A stretch of 55,396 nucleotides of DNA from Lysobacterales bacterium. Lineage in GTDB: Bacteria; Pseudomonadota; Gammaproteobacteria; Xanthomonadales; Marinicellaceae. Shown here one piece after another: positions 48,511 through 55,396 of the stretch (the stretch's first letter is position 1; every line of letters starts with the position of its first letter). The DNA is taken from the NCBI GenBank assembly GCA_026982315.1, contig JALSHI010000043.1:1-55396 (forward strand), read 5' to 3'. The notes below the pieces were generated by a model, which saw only the letters and a list, made by a program, of their open reading frames with translations, ran no database searches and was not told the origin of the DNA. A program made the translations under genes and the position numbers.

Positions 48511-48593
48511 GGAATTCCTCGAAAATAAGCAGTCAAGTTACATACTCTGTTGCAGTTGGTGAACCGGCGGCCAAACACTCGCGTTCCGGGACA

Positions 48594-48971
48594 TTAACGG
48601 TTTTGGAAAATTTCCAGCACCAGAGAACGCACTTGGCCAAAGTCGCCGCTTTTTTGGTAACGCTGAAACACTTTTTGTTTTTGGGCGTTTGACAACTTTG
48701 AGTAAATGAAATAGGTAGCGGCAAACTTGGATTGTAGTATATTCTCAAAGCCCTGGTGTGTTTTTGCCAGTTGGGCCGGCGTTGAATTTGCATTAATTTT
48801 CAGTTGGGGCTGGGTCGGGACGGTCTCAGCCACCGCTCCGCCTTTTTCGGCTTCTGCGCTTAACGCCTCCAGATAGTTGTTGGCATCTTGCTTGGCATAA
48901 GTAACGTGACTAAAGCCAAAGGTCAGGACAATGCCAATGGCTTGGAACAGGGCTTTTGGGTGTGTGTGCAT
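48594..48971 (-). CDS. Exported hypothetical protein
   Basis: A 125-aa protein with an N-terminal signal peptide (about 1-26, ending VTYA) and a mostly helical, charged remainder (YLEALSAEAEKG, KFAATYFIYSKLSNAQKQKVFQRY, RSLVLEIFQNR). ATG at 48971 is chosen because GGAGAGAG lies just upstream; the ATG at 48983 sits inside that site. I do not recognise the family. It lies 83 nt upstream of the rhodanese gene on the same strand and could share its transcript. Confidence 0.7.
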   Translation of the reverse strand: MHTHPKALFQAIGIVLTFGFSHVTYAKQDANNYLEALSAEAEKGGAVAETVPTQPQLKINANSTPAQLAKTHQGFENILQSKFAATYFIYSKLSNAQKQKVFQRYQKSGDFGQVRSLVLEIFQNR

Positions 48972-49189
48972 GACTCTCTCCATTTTGAATTTTATCCCAT
49001 ACCACCATAAATATCCCTTAAATACATGCTAGCACAAACATACAGTCTGTTGGGCTGAAGGTTTTTTGTAATGGTCTTTAGCCGGCGTTTTAAAGGCTTG
49101 CATTGTGCAAATTCCAGAAGGAATACGCTTAATAAAAGGGCTTGATATGGTTGAGCAAATTTTGTCACACTAAACTTGGATAATTTAAC

Positions 49190-49975
49190 ATGGATAAAAG
49201 CAGCAAATACTGGATGTATCAAAATGCAGTGCAGTGCGTCAGTGCGGATATTGATTTTACTGTCAGGGCTTTTGATGAGTGGTTTTGTCGCCATCCAGTG
49301 ACTCTGCGGGAAGACTTCTGTGGTACCGCCCTGGCTTGTTGCGAATGGGTCAGTCGGGCAGAAAACCATCAGGCCTGGGGCGTGGATCTGGACGCTGAAG
49401 TGTTATCCTGGGGTGCTGAAAACAATGTTAAACGGTTAAGTTGCTCCCAGCAACAGCGGTTGCATTTGCTCAATGCGGATGTTCGCTACGCGGATGTGCC
49501 GCCAGTGGACGTGGTGCTGGCGATGAACTTCAGTTATTACCTGTTCAAGACGCGTGAAGCGTTGTGCAATTACTTTGCGGCGGTCCGGCAGTCCCTGAAT
49601 ACAGAGGGCTTGCTGATTCTGGATGCTTTCGGTGGCCATGAGGCTTTTCAGACCCTAAAGGAATCCCGGCCTTGTGATGGTTTTATCTATATTTGGGAGC
49701 AGGCCGAGTTTGACCCCGTTAGCCATGATTTGCTCTGTCATATTCATTTTGAATGCGATGATGGCAGAAAGCTGTCCCCCGCATTTAGCTATCATTGGCG
49801 CTTGTGGACTTTGCCTGAAATTCGCGAGTTGCTGGCCGAGGCCGGATTTTCCCGTACAGCGGTGTATTGGGAAGGTGTGGATGCCAAAACCGGTGAAGGC
49901 AACGGGATTTATTCACGCGTGGAAAAGGGAACGCCAGACCCCGCCTGGATCAGCTATATCGTGGCGAGTGTTTGA
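49190..49975 (+). CDS. Class I SAM-dependent methyltransferase
   Basis: Soluble 261-aa protein with a Rossmann-type methyltransferase fold: motif I is degenerate (REDFCGTALACCEWV), then the acidic loop WGVDLDAEVLSWG, then DVVLAMNFSYYLFKTREAL and GLLILDAFGG. Similar proteins are annotated only as methyltransferases of unknown substrate. It is the only plus-strand gene in this block and faces the PilZ gene across 5 nt. Confidence 0.82.
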   Translation: MDKSSKYWMYQNAVQCVSADIDFTVRAFDEWFCRHPVTLREDFCGTALACCEWVSRAENHQAWGVDLDAEVLSWGAENNVKRLSCSQQQRLHLLNADVRYADVPPVDVVLAMNFSYYLFKTREALCNYFAAVRQSLNTEGLLILDAFGGHEAFQTLKESRPCDGFIYIWEQAEFDPVSHDLLCHIHFECDDGRKLSPAFSYHWRLWTLPEIRELLAEAGFSRTAVYWEGVDAKTGEGNGIYSRVEKGTPDPAWISYIVASV

Positions 49976-49980
49976 GCGAC

Positions 49981-50337
49981 TCAGGCGCTCAGGTTTGTCA
50001 GTTCACGCTCCAGTTGCTCAGGATCAGCGAAGTTCAACTCGAGAAGGCGCTTGAGTTTGGTAAAGCTGATGACATCTATTTTGGTCCATTGGGCGCCAAT
50101 GCAGTCTTCCTTGATATGGGCAATGGTCACGCTCATGGTGATGCCGGAAAAATCTTCCAGATTGATTTTGACCCGGAATATCTCTCCCACTTTGCCTTCC
50201 CAGTTGGGCGGTTTTTTCAGCAGGGCGCCCTTGAGGGAAATATCCAGTATCTGGCTATTCCAGAGACCACTGCCGGAGAACAGTTGAATATCGGCCTGAA
50301 ATGGCAGACGGCGGAATTGGCGGCGTTCTTCAGTCAT
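49981..50337 (-). CDS. PilZ-domain c-di-GMP receptor
   Basis: Single-domain 118-aa protein. The PilZ signature is present: an Arg-rich start (ERRQFRRLPF, the RxxxR part) and DISLKGALL (the D/NxSxxG part). Such proteins bind c-di-GMP and alter motility, pili or exopolysaccharide output through protein contacts. ATG at 50337 places the Arg motif near the N-terminus as usual. A diguanylate cyclase lies three genes upstream on the same strand. Confidence 0.88.
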   Translation of the reverse strand: MTEERRQFRRLPFQADIQLFSGSGLWNSQILDISLKGALLKKPPNWEGKVGEIFRVKINLEDFSGITMSVTIAHIKEDCIGAQWTKIDVISFTKLKRLLELNFADPEQLERELTNLSA

Positions 50338-50436
50338 GGAGAAATCCAGAGCATACACAGGGACATATAAAACCATTGGCCCAGAGCCGTGAAGGGGTGG
50401 ACAGACGGCCGGGGGTATTTTAGCCGATAAAAGGCG

Positions 50437-51282
50437 CTATTTTTGGGATTTTATGCGATTCATTCCCGGTAGCAGGCGATATAAATCGGCATAATCGGAT
50501 TTGCTGGCAGGGACCAGGTTTTGACTGTTAAGCTCAACCAGTGCGCTATAGCCTGCATTGTCTCCACCCATATCCAGCAAGGCTTTGCGGATTTTGTTGG
50601 TGGTGGCCAGGTTAAGTGCGGGCGAGGCCAAAAAGACCCGTCCTGGCAAGGACTGGCTGTGCTTTAATGAAAAGAAATTGGGATAAAGCCGGTAGGTGGA
50701 ATCCGGGATAATGGCAGCTTGGGCTTCACCGTCGAAAATCTGTTCAACCGCATCCCGCCATGACAAGGCGCTGGCGGCTTTAACGGGCTGTTGAAACAGG
50801 TCAGTGAACCAGCGGTCGAAATAAATGGAGGACAAACTGGGGCTGGGGAGGACGATCACTTTCTTGCCCACCATAAATGCATTGAGTTTCTGGTCTTTTG
50901 CCGGTTCTTGCTCGGTAATGAGGTGGTAGGTGATATTTTCCTCCTTGCGCGCCAGTGGCTCGTAGCCTTTTTCCTTGATGCGCCAGGAGGCCACATGTGG
51001 GTCGTCCAGCGTTAAATCTGGCATGGTTCGCTGAGCGTTGCGCCAGTAAAAGTAGTAATTTTTGGGCAGTGACAGGGTGATTTCGTAGCCGGTTTTTTCA
51101 CTCAGCCATTTTCGTAACGGCTCATAGACTCTTTGGGCTTTTTCCGGCGGGTAGGTGGAAACAATTTCCAGTGTGAGTGATTTGCCTGTTGCCGTCACAG
51201 AAAAAGCGCAGGCTAGCAAAAGAGCCACCTGGATCAGAAAGGCGGAGCTAAAAAGTCGAGCAGTTTTGGGTGTGTTGTTCAT
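50437..51282 (-). CDS. PhnD-like periplasmic substrate-binding protein
   Basis: A 281-aa protein with a signal peptide (about 1-33, ending VTATG) and the phosphate/phosphonate-binding (PhnD) fold: STYPPEKAQRVYEPLRKWLS, then LTLDDPHVASWRIKEKGYEP and a second lobe near VIVLPSPSLSSIYFDRWF. ATG at 51282 has GGAGGGAAG upstream. No ABC permease or ATPase is next to it, so it may act as an orphan sensor or with a distant transporter. Confidence 0.83.
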   Translation of the reverse strand: MNNTPKTARLFSSAFLIQVALLLACAFSVTATGKSLTLEIVSTYPPEKAQRVYEPLRKWLSEKTGYEITLSLPKNYYFYWRNAQRTMPDLTLDDPHVASWRIKEKGYEPLARKEENITYHLITEQEPAKDQKLNAFMVGKKVIVLPSPSLSSIYFDRWFTDLFQQPVKAASALSWRDAVEQIFDGEAQAAIIPDSTYRLYPNFFSLKHSQSLPGRVFLASPALNLATTNKIRKALLDMGGDNAGYSALVELNSQNLVPASKSDYADLYRLLPGMNRIKSQK

Positions 51283-51344
51283 GTTTCTTCCCTCCACAGC
51301 CGCTAAACTTACCACGCTTAACGATTTTTAACAATTATTGCAGG

Positions 51345-52187
51345 TTAGCGTTGGGCTGAGACTTCAATTTTTTGCTGGTCGATATCCAGGCACGTGGGTG
51401 GCTGGCTGGCTACCATCTGGCAGTGAATCGTATCCTGCTTGTCAAGAACCGCTGGGCTGGCCTGGATCACCATACCGGTGTGATCACATAATGGCCAGTC
51501 CCGGCCGGTGCTGTTCGACAAAACCTGGAGAAGGCGGGATTTGTCCTGGCTGAAATTCGTGTCAGGGAACCGCACATGGTATAGATGCTTTTTATTTTTG
51601 CCAAGAAAATGCAAGCGGGCGATGATTTCCTGGCCCGGATAACAGCCCTTGTCCACGCTGACAATGCCATGATGCTGTAAATCCAGGTGTTGCGGGATAA
51701 ACAGCCCTTGATTTTGAGGGACAATCCAGGGCAAGTGGTGGTGCATCAGCCACAGCCAGTATTGGCGCCACAATTGGGGGTCGCTCAAAAAGCTTTCCGT
51801 ATTGGTGGCGTCTGTTTCAATGACCGGCTTCGCATGTGCGCTGAGGCTGCCATTGGTTTGTGATTGCAGTTGCAGTCGCCATTCAGGTGCAGTGTCGATC
51901 CGCACTTGACTGCGAAACACGCGCAGGGACAGAAACTGCTTCAATTCATCGGTAAGTCGCGGGTCGGCAAACAACAGAAAATCGTTGTCGCCTTGGCGCA
52001 ACAGCCAGAAGGTGTAAAGCAGTCGTCCCTTGGGGTTGCAAATGCCACTAAAAGGGACGCTGGTCGGCTGACTCAGATCACTGATAACTAGCCGATTGAG
52101 GAAATCTGTTGCATCAGCGCCATGTAGATGGATGGCTGGGAGCGGAGCGGTTACATTTGTCCCTGATGATTGGTTTGTTTCAGACAT
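51345..52187 (-). CDS. ygfZ: YgfZ/GcvT-like folate-binding protein
   Basis: A 280-aa member of the COG0354 group. The signature SVDKGCYPGQEIIARLHFLG, with the conserved Cys, is clear. YgfZ binds tetrahydrofolate and helps build or repair certain Fe-S enzymes, such as MiaB, under oxidative stress. The start at 52187 (MSETNQSSG) was chosen over an upstream in-frame ATG at 52253. Nearby succinate dehydrogenase, an Fe-S enzyme complex, is on the other strand. Confidence 0.9.
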   Translation of the reverse strand: MSETNQSSGTNVTAPLPAIHLHGADATDFLNRLVISDLSQPTSVPFSGICNPKGRLLYTFWLLRQGDNDFLLFADPRLTDELKQFLSLRVFRSQVRIDTAPEWRLQLQSQTNGSLSAHAKPVIETDATNTESFLSDPQLWRQYWLWLMHHHLPWIVPQNQGLFIPQHLDLQHHGIVSVDKGCYPGQEIIARLHFLGKNKKHLYHVRFPDTNFSQDKSRLLQVLSNSTGRDWPLCDHTGMVIQASPAVLDKQDTIHCQMVASQPPTCLDIDQQKIEVSAQR

Positions 52188-52303
52188 GGCTACCGGATTG
52201 TTGCTAAGGAAAGATATTTTATCCTTTTCATTCGGGTTTCGACAGACAAACACGCAATCGAAAACCGTTCTTAGTTTCCGGTGGCGAATAGGAGTGTGTG
52301 GAA

Positions 52304-53350
52304 TTACGGCTGTGCGGTTGACAAGACTTTCCGGTTTTTATGGAGATAGAGTTTTTCGTCAGCCGCATCAAACCATTGCCGCAGTGACTGGAATTTTTTC
52401 GCATGGGCAGCCATGCCAAAGCTGATGGTGCACAGGGGTTGCCGATGATTGTTAACCCGCATAGCAGCAAAACTTCCAAGGATGGATTGAATGAGGCAGA
52501 GGGTATTGTCAGGGTTTAATGGCAATATCATGGCGAACTCGTCTCCGCCCAGCCGCCCTGCAATGCTGTTTTCAGGGAGGGATTCGGTAATTGACTGGGC
52601 GATGGCCTTAAGGACGTCATCACCGGCTGAATGGCCATGGGTATCATTGACGCCTTTGAATTTGTCGACATCCATGAGCACCAGCGTTAAGTTATCGCTT
52701 TTCTCTCGAGGGTTGCGGTTGAATTTTTCCATGGCCAATTTTTGCCACTCTCTCCGGTTCAGCAAGCCGGTGAGAAAATCCGTTTGACTGGCAATGGCCA
52801 GTTTTTTGTTTTGGCGGCTTACTTTGCGCACCAGGCGGGATGTGCCAAGGCTCACCAGCAAGGTATGTAACACCATAATGGGCAAGGTGGCGAGAATAAC
52901 GGTCGAGCTGCTATGGGGCTGAAAGGCAAAGCCGGTCAGGAGGCTACCGATCAGTATCCCCGCTGCGACAAAGGCCAGGGAATAGAGCCACAGCCGTCTG
53001 ATTCCGGTGCTGATCTTGTCCGCTGTGGTGATGGCTACCAGCATGACAGATGGCAGTAAATTAAAATGCAGCAGGGGTACCCACAAGCCGGCAATGAGTG
53101 AATCCAGCGTCAGGTTGCGTCGCTCGGTCAAAAAGGGGTTTGTGCTCTTTCGGGCCCACAGAAGGGCGATCCAGGGCCACAGGTAGCAGGTCAATAGCCA
53201 GGTGAGCCAGTAAAACAGTGATGCGCCGCTTTCCACCAGAACAGCCATAATGGGCAAGCCGCCCAGTCCCATACCAATAAGCCGGTACCGGAATGTGATT
53301 TCCGGTAACCGGTTGTGACCTGCTTGTTGATCTTCTTTTGTTGCTGGCAT
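52304..53350 (-). CDS. Membrane diguanylate cyclase, MASE2-GGDEF
   Basis: A 348-aa protein with an N-terminal membrane sensor of the MASE2 type (about 20-175: RYRLIGMGLGGLPIMAVL, LWPWIALLWARKSTNPFLTERRNL, NLLPSVML) and a C-terminal GGDEF domain (about 185-340). The active motif GRLGGDEF is intact and DFLTGLLNRREW starts the domain. No RxxD inhibitory site is seen five residues before it, so product inhibition may be weak. Makes c-di-GMP in response to an unknown membrane signal. MASE2 cyclases include E. coli DgcC (AdrA). Confidence 0.9.
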   Translation of the reverse strand: MPATKEDQQAGHNRLPEITFRYRLIGMGLGGLPIMAVLVESGASLFYWLTWLLTCYLWPWIALLWARKSTNPFLTERRNLTLDSLIAGLWVPLLHFNLLPSVMLVAITTADKISTGIRRLWLYSLAFVAAGILIGSLLTGFAFQPHSSSTVILATLPIMVLHTLLVSLGTSRLVRKVSRQNKKLAIASQTDFLTGLLNRREWQKLAMEKFNRNPREKSDNLTLVLMDVDKFKGVNDTHGHSAGDDVLKAIAQSITESLPENSIAGRLGGDEFAMILPLNPDNTLCLIQSILGSFAAMRVNNHRQPLCTISFGMAAHAKKFQSLRQWFDAADEKLYLHKNRKVLSTAQP

Positions 53351-53859
53351 AAAGATTGTTGGGTGATCATTGGCTCAGAAGCATTAAATTTCGGGCCTGC
53401 CTTTGACTTAAGGTGTTGGCAAGTGGTGATGGGGTGCGCCTTCAAGCTTTATTTTCTTCAACCATTGTAAGCGGAGAGACGCTTTTGCGTTCTGTAATAT
53501 TGACTAAATCCCAGGTTTTACTTGAAAAAACGGCACATTATTGCCCCGAGGCTGTTTGCTGCGAGAAAAAACATCAATATAGTCAAAAATTGACTACCTT
53601 TTATGGCAAAAAATAGGGTGTGCCCGCTTCACAGAAGATTACCAAATGCGGTAAAAGTTGTGCCCACGAGTATCATTCCCCTGTTATTGACCGGCGCTTA
53701 GCGATAAAATAGCCAGGTTATCCCGGCGAGCAATAACAACAATAACAGATGCCGCTGCTTAAATATATGACTAAAAACAATGGCCATATCGCAGAAACAC
53801 GGGGATTGCACAGTCAGTCTCTGGAGTGTTTCTCCACAAATATAAAGCGTGGATATCAA
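53351..53859. other. Non-coding gap between the diguanylate cyclase and SDHAF4-like genes
   Basis: About 509 nt between divergent genes without a convincing frame. It must contain the promoters for both sides. The clearest element is a perfect palindrome at 53580-53596. A second AT-rich stretch with TAAAAT near 53705-53712 could be a -10 for the sdh side, but I cannot pair it with a good -35. Confidence 0.5.
53580..53596. promoter_or_regulatory. Perfect 17-bp palindrome, operator candidate
   Basis: TAGTCAA-AAA-TTGACTA. Its right arm contains TTGACT, a good -35 hexamer on the plus strand. A bound factor would then cover the promoter. It is 264 nt before the SDHAF4-like start and 230 nt before the diguanylate cyclase start. 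Confidence 0.4.
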
Positions 53860-54036
53860 ATGACTCACAACAAGCCTTTGCCCACGGACTCAACACCGGA
53901 GAAAACACCGGCGCATGAGGCAACCGACTCCGGCGAGAACAAGCAACAATCACGGGAAATCGGTGGGCCACAGGGAAGGCCGGAACCAACGCGTTATGGT
54001 GATTGGGAAAAAAATGGCCGCTGCATTGATTTTTGA
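53860..54036 (+). CDS. Succinate dehydrogenase assembly factor 4-like protein (DUF1674)
   Basis: Tiny protein of 58 aa. The C-terminus REIGGPQGRPEPTRYGDWEK then NGRCIDF is the hallmark of DUF1674/SDHAF4. In eukaryotes this factor binds flavinylated SdhA and protects it before assembly. The N-terminal half is polar and disordered. ATG at 53860 was chosen as giving normal length; a longer frame from 53749 exists. Placement just upstream of sdhC supports the call. A hairpin terminator separates it from sdhC. Confidence 0.85.
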   Translation: MTHNKPLPTDSTPEKTPAHEATDSGENKQQSREIGGPQGRPEPTRYGDWEKNGRCIDF

Positions 54037-54050
54037 CCACATCAAACAAC

Positions 54051-54079
54051 CCAGCCGATTTTCTCAATCGGCTGGTTTT
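54051..54079 (+). terminator. Terminator between the SDHAF4-like gene and sdhC
   Basis: CCAGCCGATT pairs perfectly with AATCGGCTGG around TTCTC and is followed by TTTTG. It should stop or weaken transcription before sdhC. Confidence 0.8.
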
Positions 54080-54150
54080 GTGTCATGCCGGAAGTCAGAC
54101 CCGACAGGCCACCGGTTGCCGGAAAACATTTAATTAAACAGGAGCCACCT

Positions 54151-54531
54151 ATGAGCCAATCTTCACGCCCCTTGTCCCCGCACTTGCAGATTTACAAGCC
54201 GCAAATCACATCGACCCTTTCTATTCTGCACCGGTTAACCGGTTTGTGGCTGGCGGTGGCGGCTGCCATACTGGTTTTGTGGCTTTATGGTTTGGCGCTG
54301 GCGCCTCCTATATTTACTGCCTTGAGCCGGTTTTTTGCCAGCGGGCTTGGCCAGTTGTTGCTGTTTAGCTGGATACTGGCATTTAGCTATCATTTGTGCA
54401 ATGGCATCCGGCATTTATTCTGGGACATTGGCAAAGGGTTTGAGTTGCCACAGGTCTATCGAAGTGGTTATCTGGTGCTGGCTGCGGCTTTCATTCTTGC
54501 CGGCTTGATCTGGTTTCTGGCGAAAGCCTGA
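54151..54531 (+). CDS. sdhC: Succinate dehydrogenase cytochrome b556 subunit
   Basis: 126-aa membrane anchor with three helices. RPLSPHLQIYKPQITSTLSI and LHRLTGL are the family signature and quinone-site region, and the haem-ligand His is in SYHLCNGIRHLFWD. AGGAG precedes the ATG at 54151. First gene of sdhCDA(B). Confidence 0.95.
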   Translation: MSQSSRPLSPHLQIYKPQITSTLSILHRLTGLWLAVAAAILVLWLYGLALAPPIFTALSRFFASGLGQLLLFSWILAFSYHLCNGIRHLFWDIGKGFELPQVYRSGYLVLAAAFILAGLIWFLAKA

Positions 54532-54565
54532 CTGGCATTCTGATACAGATTTTAGGGGAAGTTTT

Positions 54566-54958
54566 ATGAATAAAGAACAAATGACGCCTACGCCGCTGGC
54601 CCGGGCTATTGGCTTGGGTTCGGCCAAGGCAGGTTTTTCTCACTGGTGGTTGCAACGGCTCAGTGCGGTTTTTCTGATTCCATTGGGGCTGTGGTTTGTA
54701 TTTTCGCTGGCGGCCTTGCCGGAGTATTCACTGTCTGTGATCCGCACTTGGGTTGGTGAAGGGCTGAATGCGTTATGGTTGTGGCTTTTTACGATTTGTG
54801 CACTCATCCATGCCCGCTTGGGTCTTGATGTGGTGGTGGAAGACTATATCCATACTCGCTGGTTGGAGGTGTCCATCAAAGTCCTTCTGTCGTTGGCGCT
54901 GGCGTTGTCCGTCGTGCTGGTTTCCTTTGCAATCCTTACTCTTGCCCGGGGCGCATAA
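54566..54958 (+). CDS. sdhD: Succinate dehydrogenase membrane anchor subunit
   Basis: 130-aa anchor with three helices, HWWLQRLSAVFLIPLGLW at the first and HARLGLDVVVEDYIHTRW at the second, with the haem and quinone residues typical of SdhD. It lies between sdhC and sdhA, with AGGGGAAG before the start. Confidence 0.94.
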   Translation: MNKEQMTPTPLARAIGLGSAKAGFSHWWLQRLSAVFLIPLGLWFVFSLAALPEYSLSVIRTWVGEGLNALWLWLFTICALIHARLGLDVVVEDYIHTRWLEVSIKVLLSLALALSVVLVSFAILTLARGA

Positions 54959-54961
54959 ACC

Positions 54962-55396
54962 ATGTCAAAAAAACATACCTTAAAGTTTGGTAACGAAACC
55001 TATGAAGTGGAAGAGCATCGCTTTGATGCTGTGGTTGTGGGTGCCGGAGGCGCCGGTTTGCGCGCCACCATGGGGCTTTCAGCCAAAGGGTTGAGCACCG
55101 CCTGTATCACCAAGGTTTTCCCCACCCGCAGCCACACCGTGGCGGCGCAAGGCGGCATGAGTGCGGCGTTGGCGAACATGGGCGAAGATGACTGGCGCTG
55201 GCATATGTACGATACTGTCAAGGGCTCGGACTGGCTGGGCGATCAGGATGCCATTGAATACATGTGCAGGGAAGCCATTCCTGCCGTTATTGAGCTGGAG
55301 CACCAGGGCGTGCCTTTCTCGCGCACGGAAGACGGTAAAATCTATCAACGACCATTCGGGGGCATGACCACCCACTTTGGTAAGGGCGTGGCGCAA
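54962..55396 (+). CDS. sdhA: Succinate dehydrogenase flavoprotein subunit, 3' end outside the window
   Basis: First 145 residues only. The FAD-binding motif [17 protein letters not shown] and the covalent-FAD His in [16 protein letters not shown] are present, followed by [10 protein letters not shown] and [13 protein letters not shown]. Catalyses succinate to fumarate in the TCA cycle and respiratory complex II. It starts 3 nt after the sdhD stop. sdhB is expected beyond the window. Confidence 0.96.
   Translation, partial: MSKKHTLKFGNETYEVEEHRFDAVVVGAGGAGLRATMGLSAKGLSTACITKVFPTRSHTVAAQGGMSAALANMGEDDWRWHMYDTVKGSDWLGDQDAIEYMCREAIPAVIELEHQGVPFSRTEDGKIYQRPFGGMTTHFGKGVAQ

Noticed and set aside
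52096-52425. Plus-strand frame across the ygfZ to diguanylate cyclase gap
   Set aside because: It overlaps two conserved minus-strand genes and resembles no family.
53413-53616. 67-codon frame in the gap before the sdh genes
   Set aside because: No ribosome-binding site, no family likeness, and it crosses the palindrome at 53580.

Overview
This window is an ordinary-looking chromosomal stretch from a gammaproteobacterium. The gene orders RNase G-YhdP, serC-pheA-hisC-aroA-cmk-rpsA-ihfB and thrS-infC-rpmI-rplT-pheS-pheT-ihfA-merR are typical of that class, as are GlnRS, ApaH, MsrPQ and YgfZ. The genus cannot be fixed from sequence alone. The large NAD-glutamate dehydrogenase, the type-2 malate dehydrogenase and an SDHAF4-like small protein before sdhC argue against enterics. 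I see no transposon, prophage, plasmid gene or CRISPR array.

Layout. 1-7.2 kb (+): 3' part of RNase G, a YhdP/AsmA-like envelope protein, a PqiA-like membrane protein, ApaH and Hsp15. 7.3-10.2 kb (-): a ThrE-type exporter and the MsrQ/MsrP periplasmic methionine sulfoxide reductase pair. 10.3-18 kb (+): serine/aromatic/histidine biosynthesis, with AroA and cytidylate kinase fused in one polypeptide, then ribosomal protein S1 and IHF-beta. 18-25.8 kb: NAD-GDH, GlnRS and (-) exonuclease III. 25.8-30.3 kb (+): TPR-sulfotransferase, a secreted protein with an IPTL-CTERM-like sorting tail, an M50 protease, PyrE and a small DUF7931-like protein. 30.4-33.8 kb (+): a glutaryl-CoA-dehydrogenase-type enzyme directly followed by a fused alpha+beta 2-oxoacid dehydrogenase E1. 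33.9-37.1 kb (+): class III cyclase-FHA protein, a 26-residue membrane microprotein, an XpaC-like protein and TelA, closed by a strong terminator. 37.1-38.3 kb (-): cytochrome c and an EAL protein. 38.5-46.3 kb (+): tRNA-Val and the translation cluster thrS to ihfA. 46.5-47.7 kb: tRNA-Pro and mdh. 47.8-53.4 kb: mostly minus-strand accessory genes (rhodanese, secreted hypothetical, PilZ, PhnD-like protein, YgfZ, membrane diguanylate cyclase) and a plus-strand methyltransferase. 53.9-55.4 kb (+): SDHAF4-like protein and sdhC-sdhD-sdhA, the last cut by the window end.

The most interesting non-coding signal lies between infC and rpmI. It is two near-identical 105-nt units, 122 nt apart, each predicted to fold into three hairpins with a loop-linker pseudoknot followed by an intrinsic terminator. 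That is the architecture of a tandem riboregulator or r-protein leader. Other regulatory signals include an ATC start codon for infC, an rpsA start without a Shine-Dalgarno sequence, an attenuator-like terminator before pheS, and a perfect palindrome in front of the cytochrome c gene.

Functionally the window combines housekeeping translation and amino-acid genes with central carbon enzymes (GDH, MDH, SDH) and two second-messenger layers: cyclic AMP (cyclase-FHA) and cyclic di-GMP (EAL, PilZ, GGDEF).
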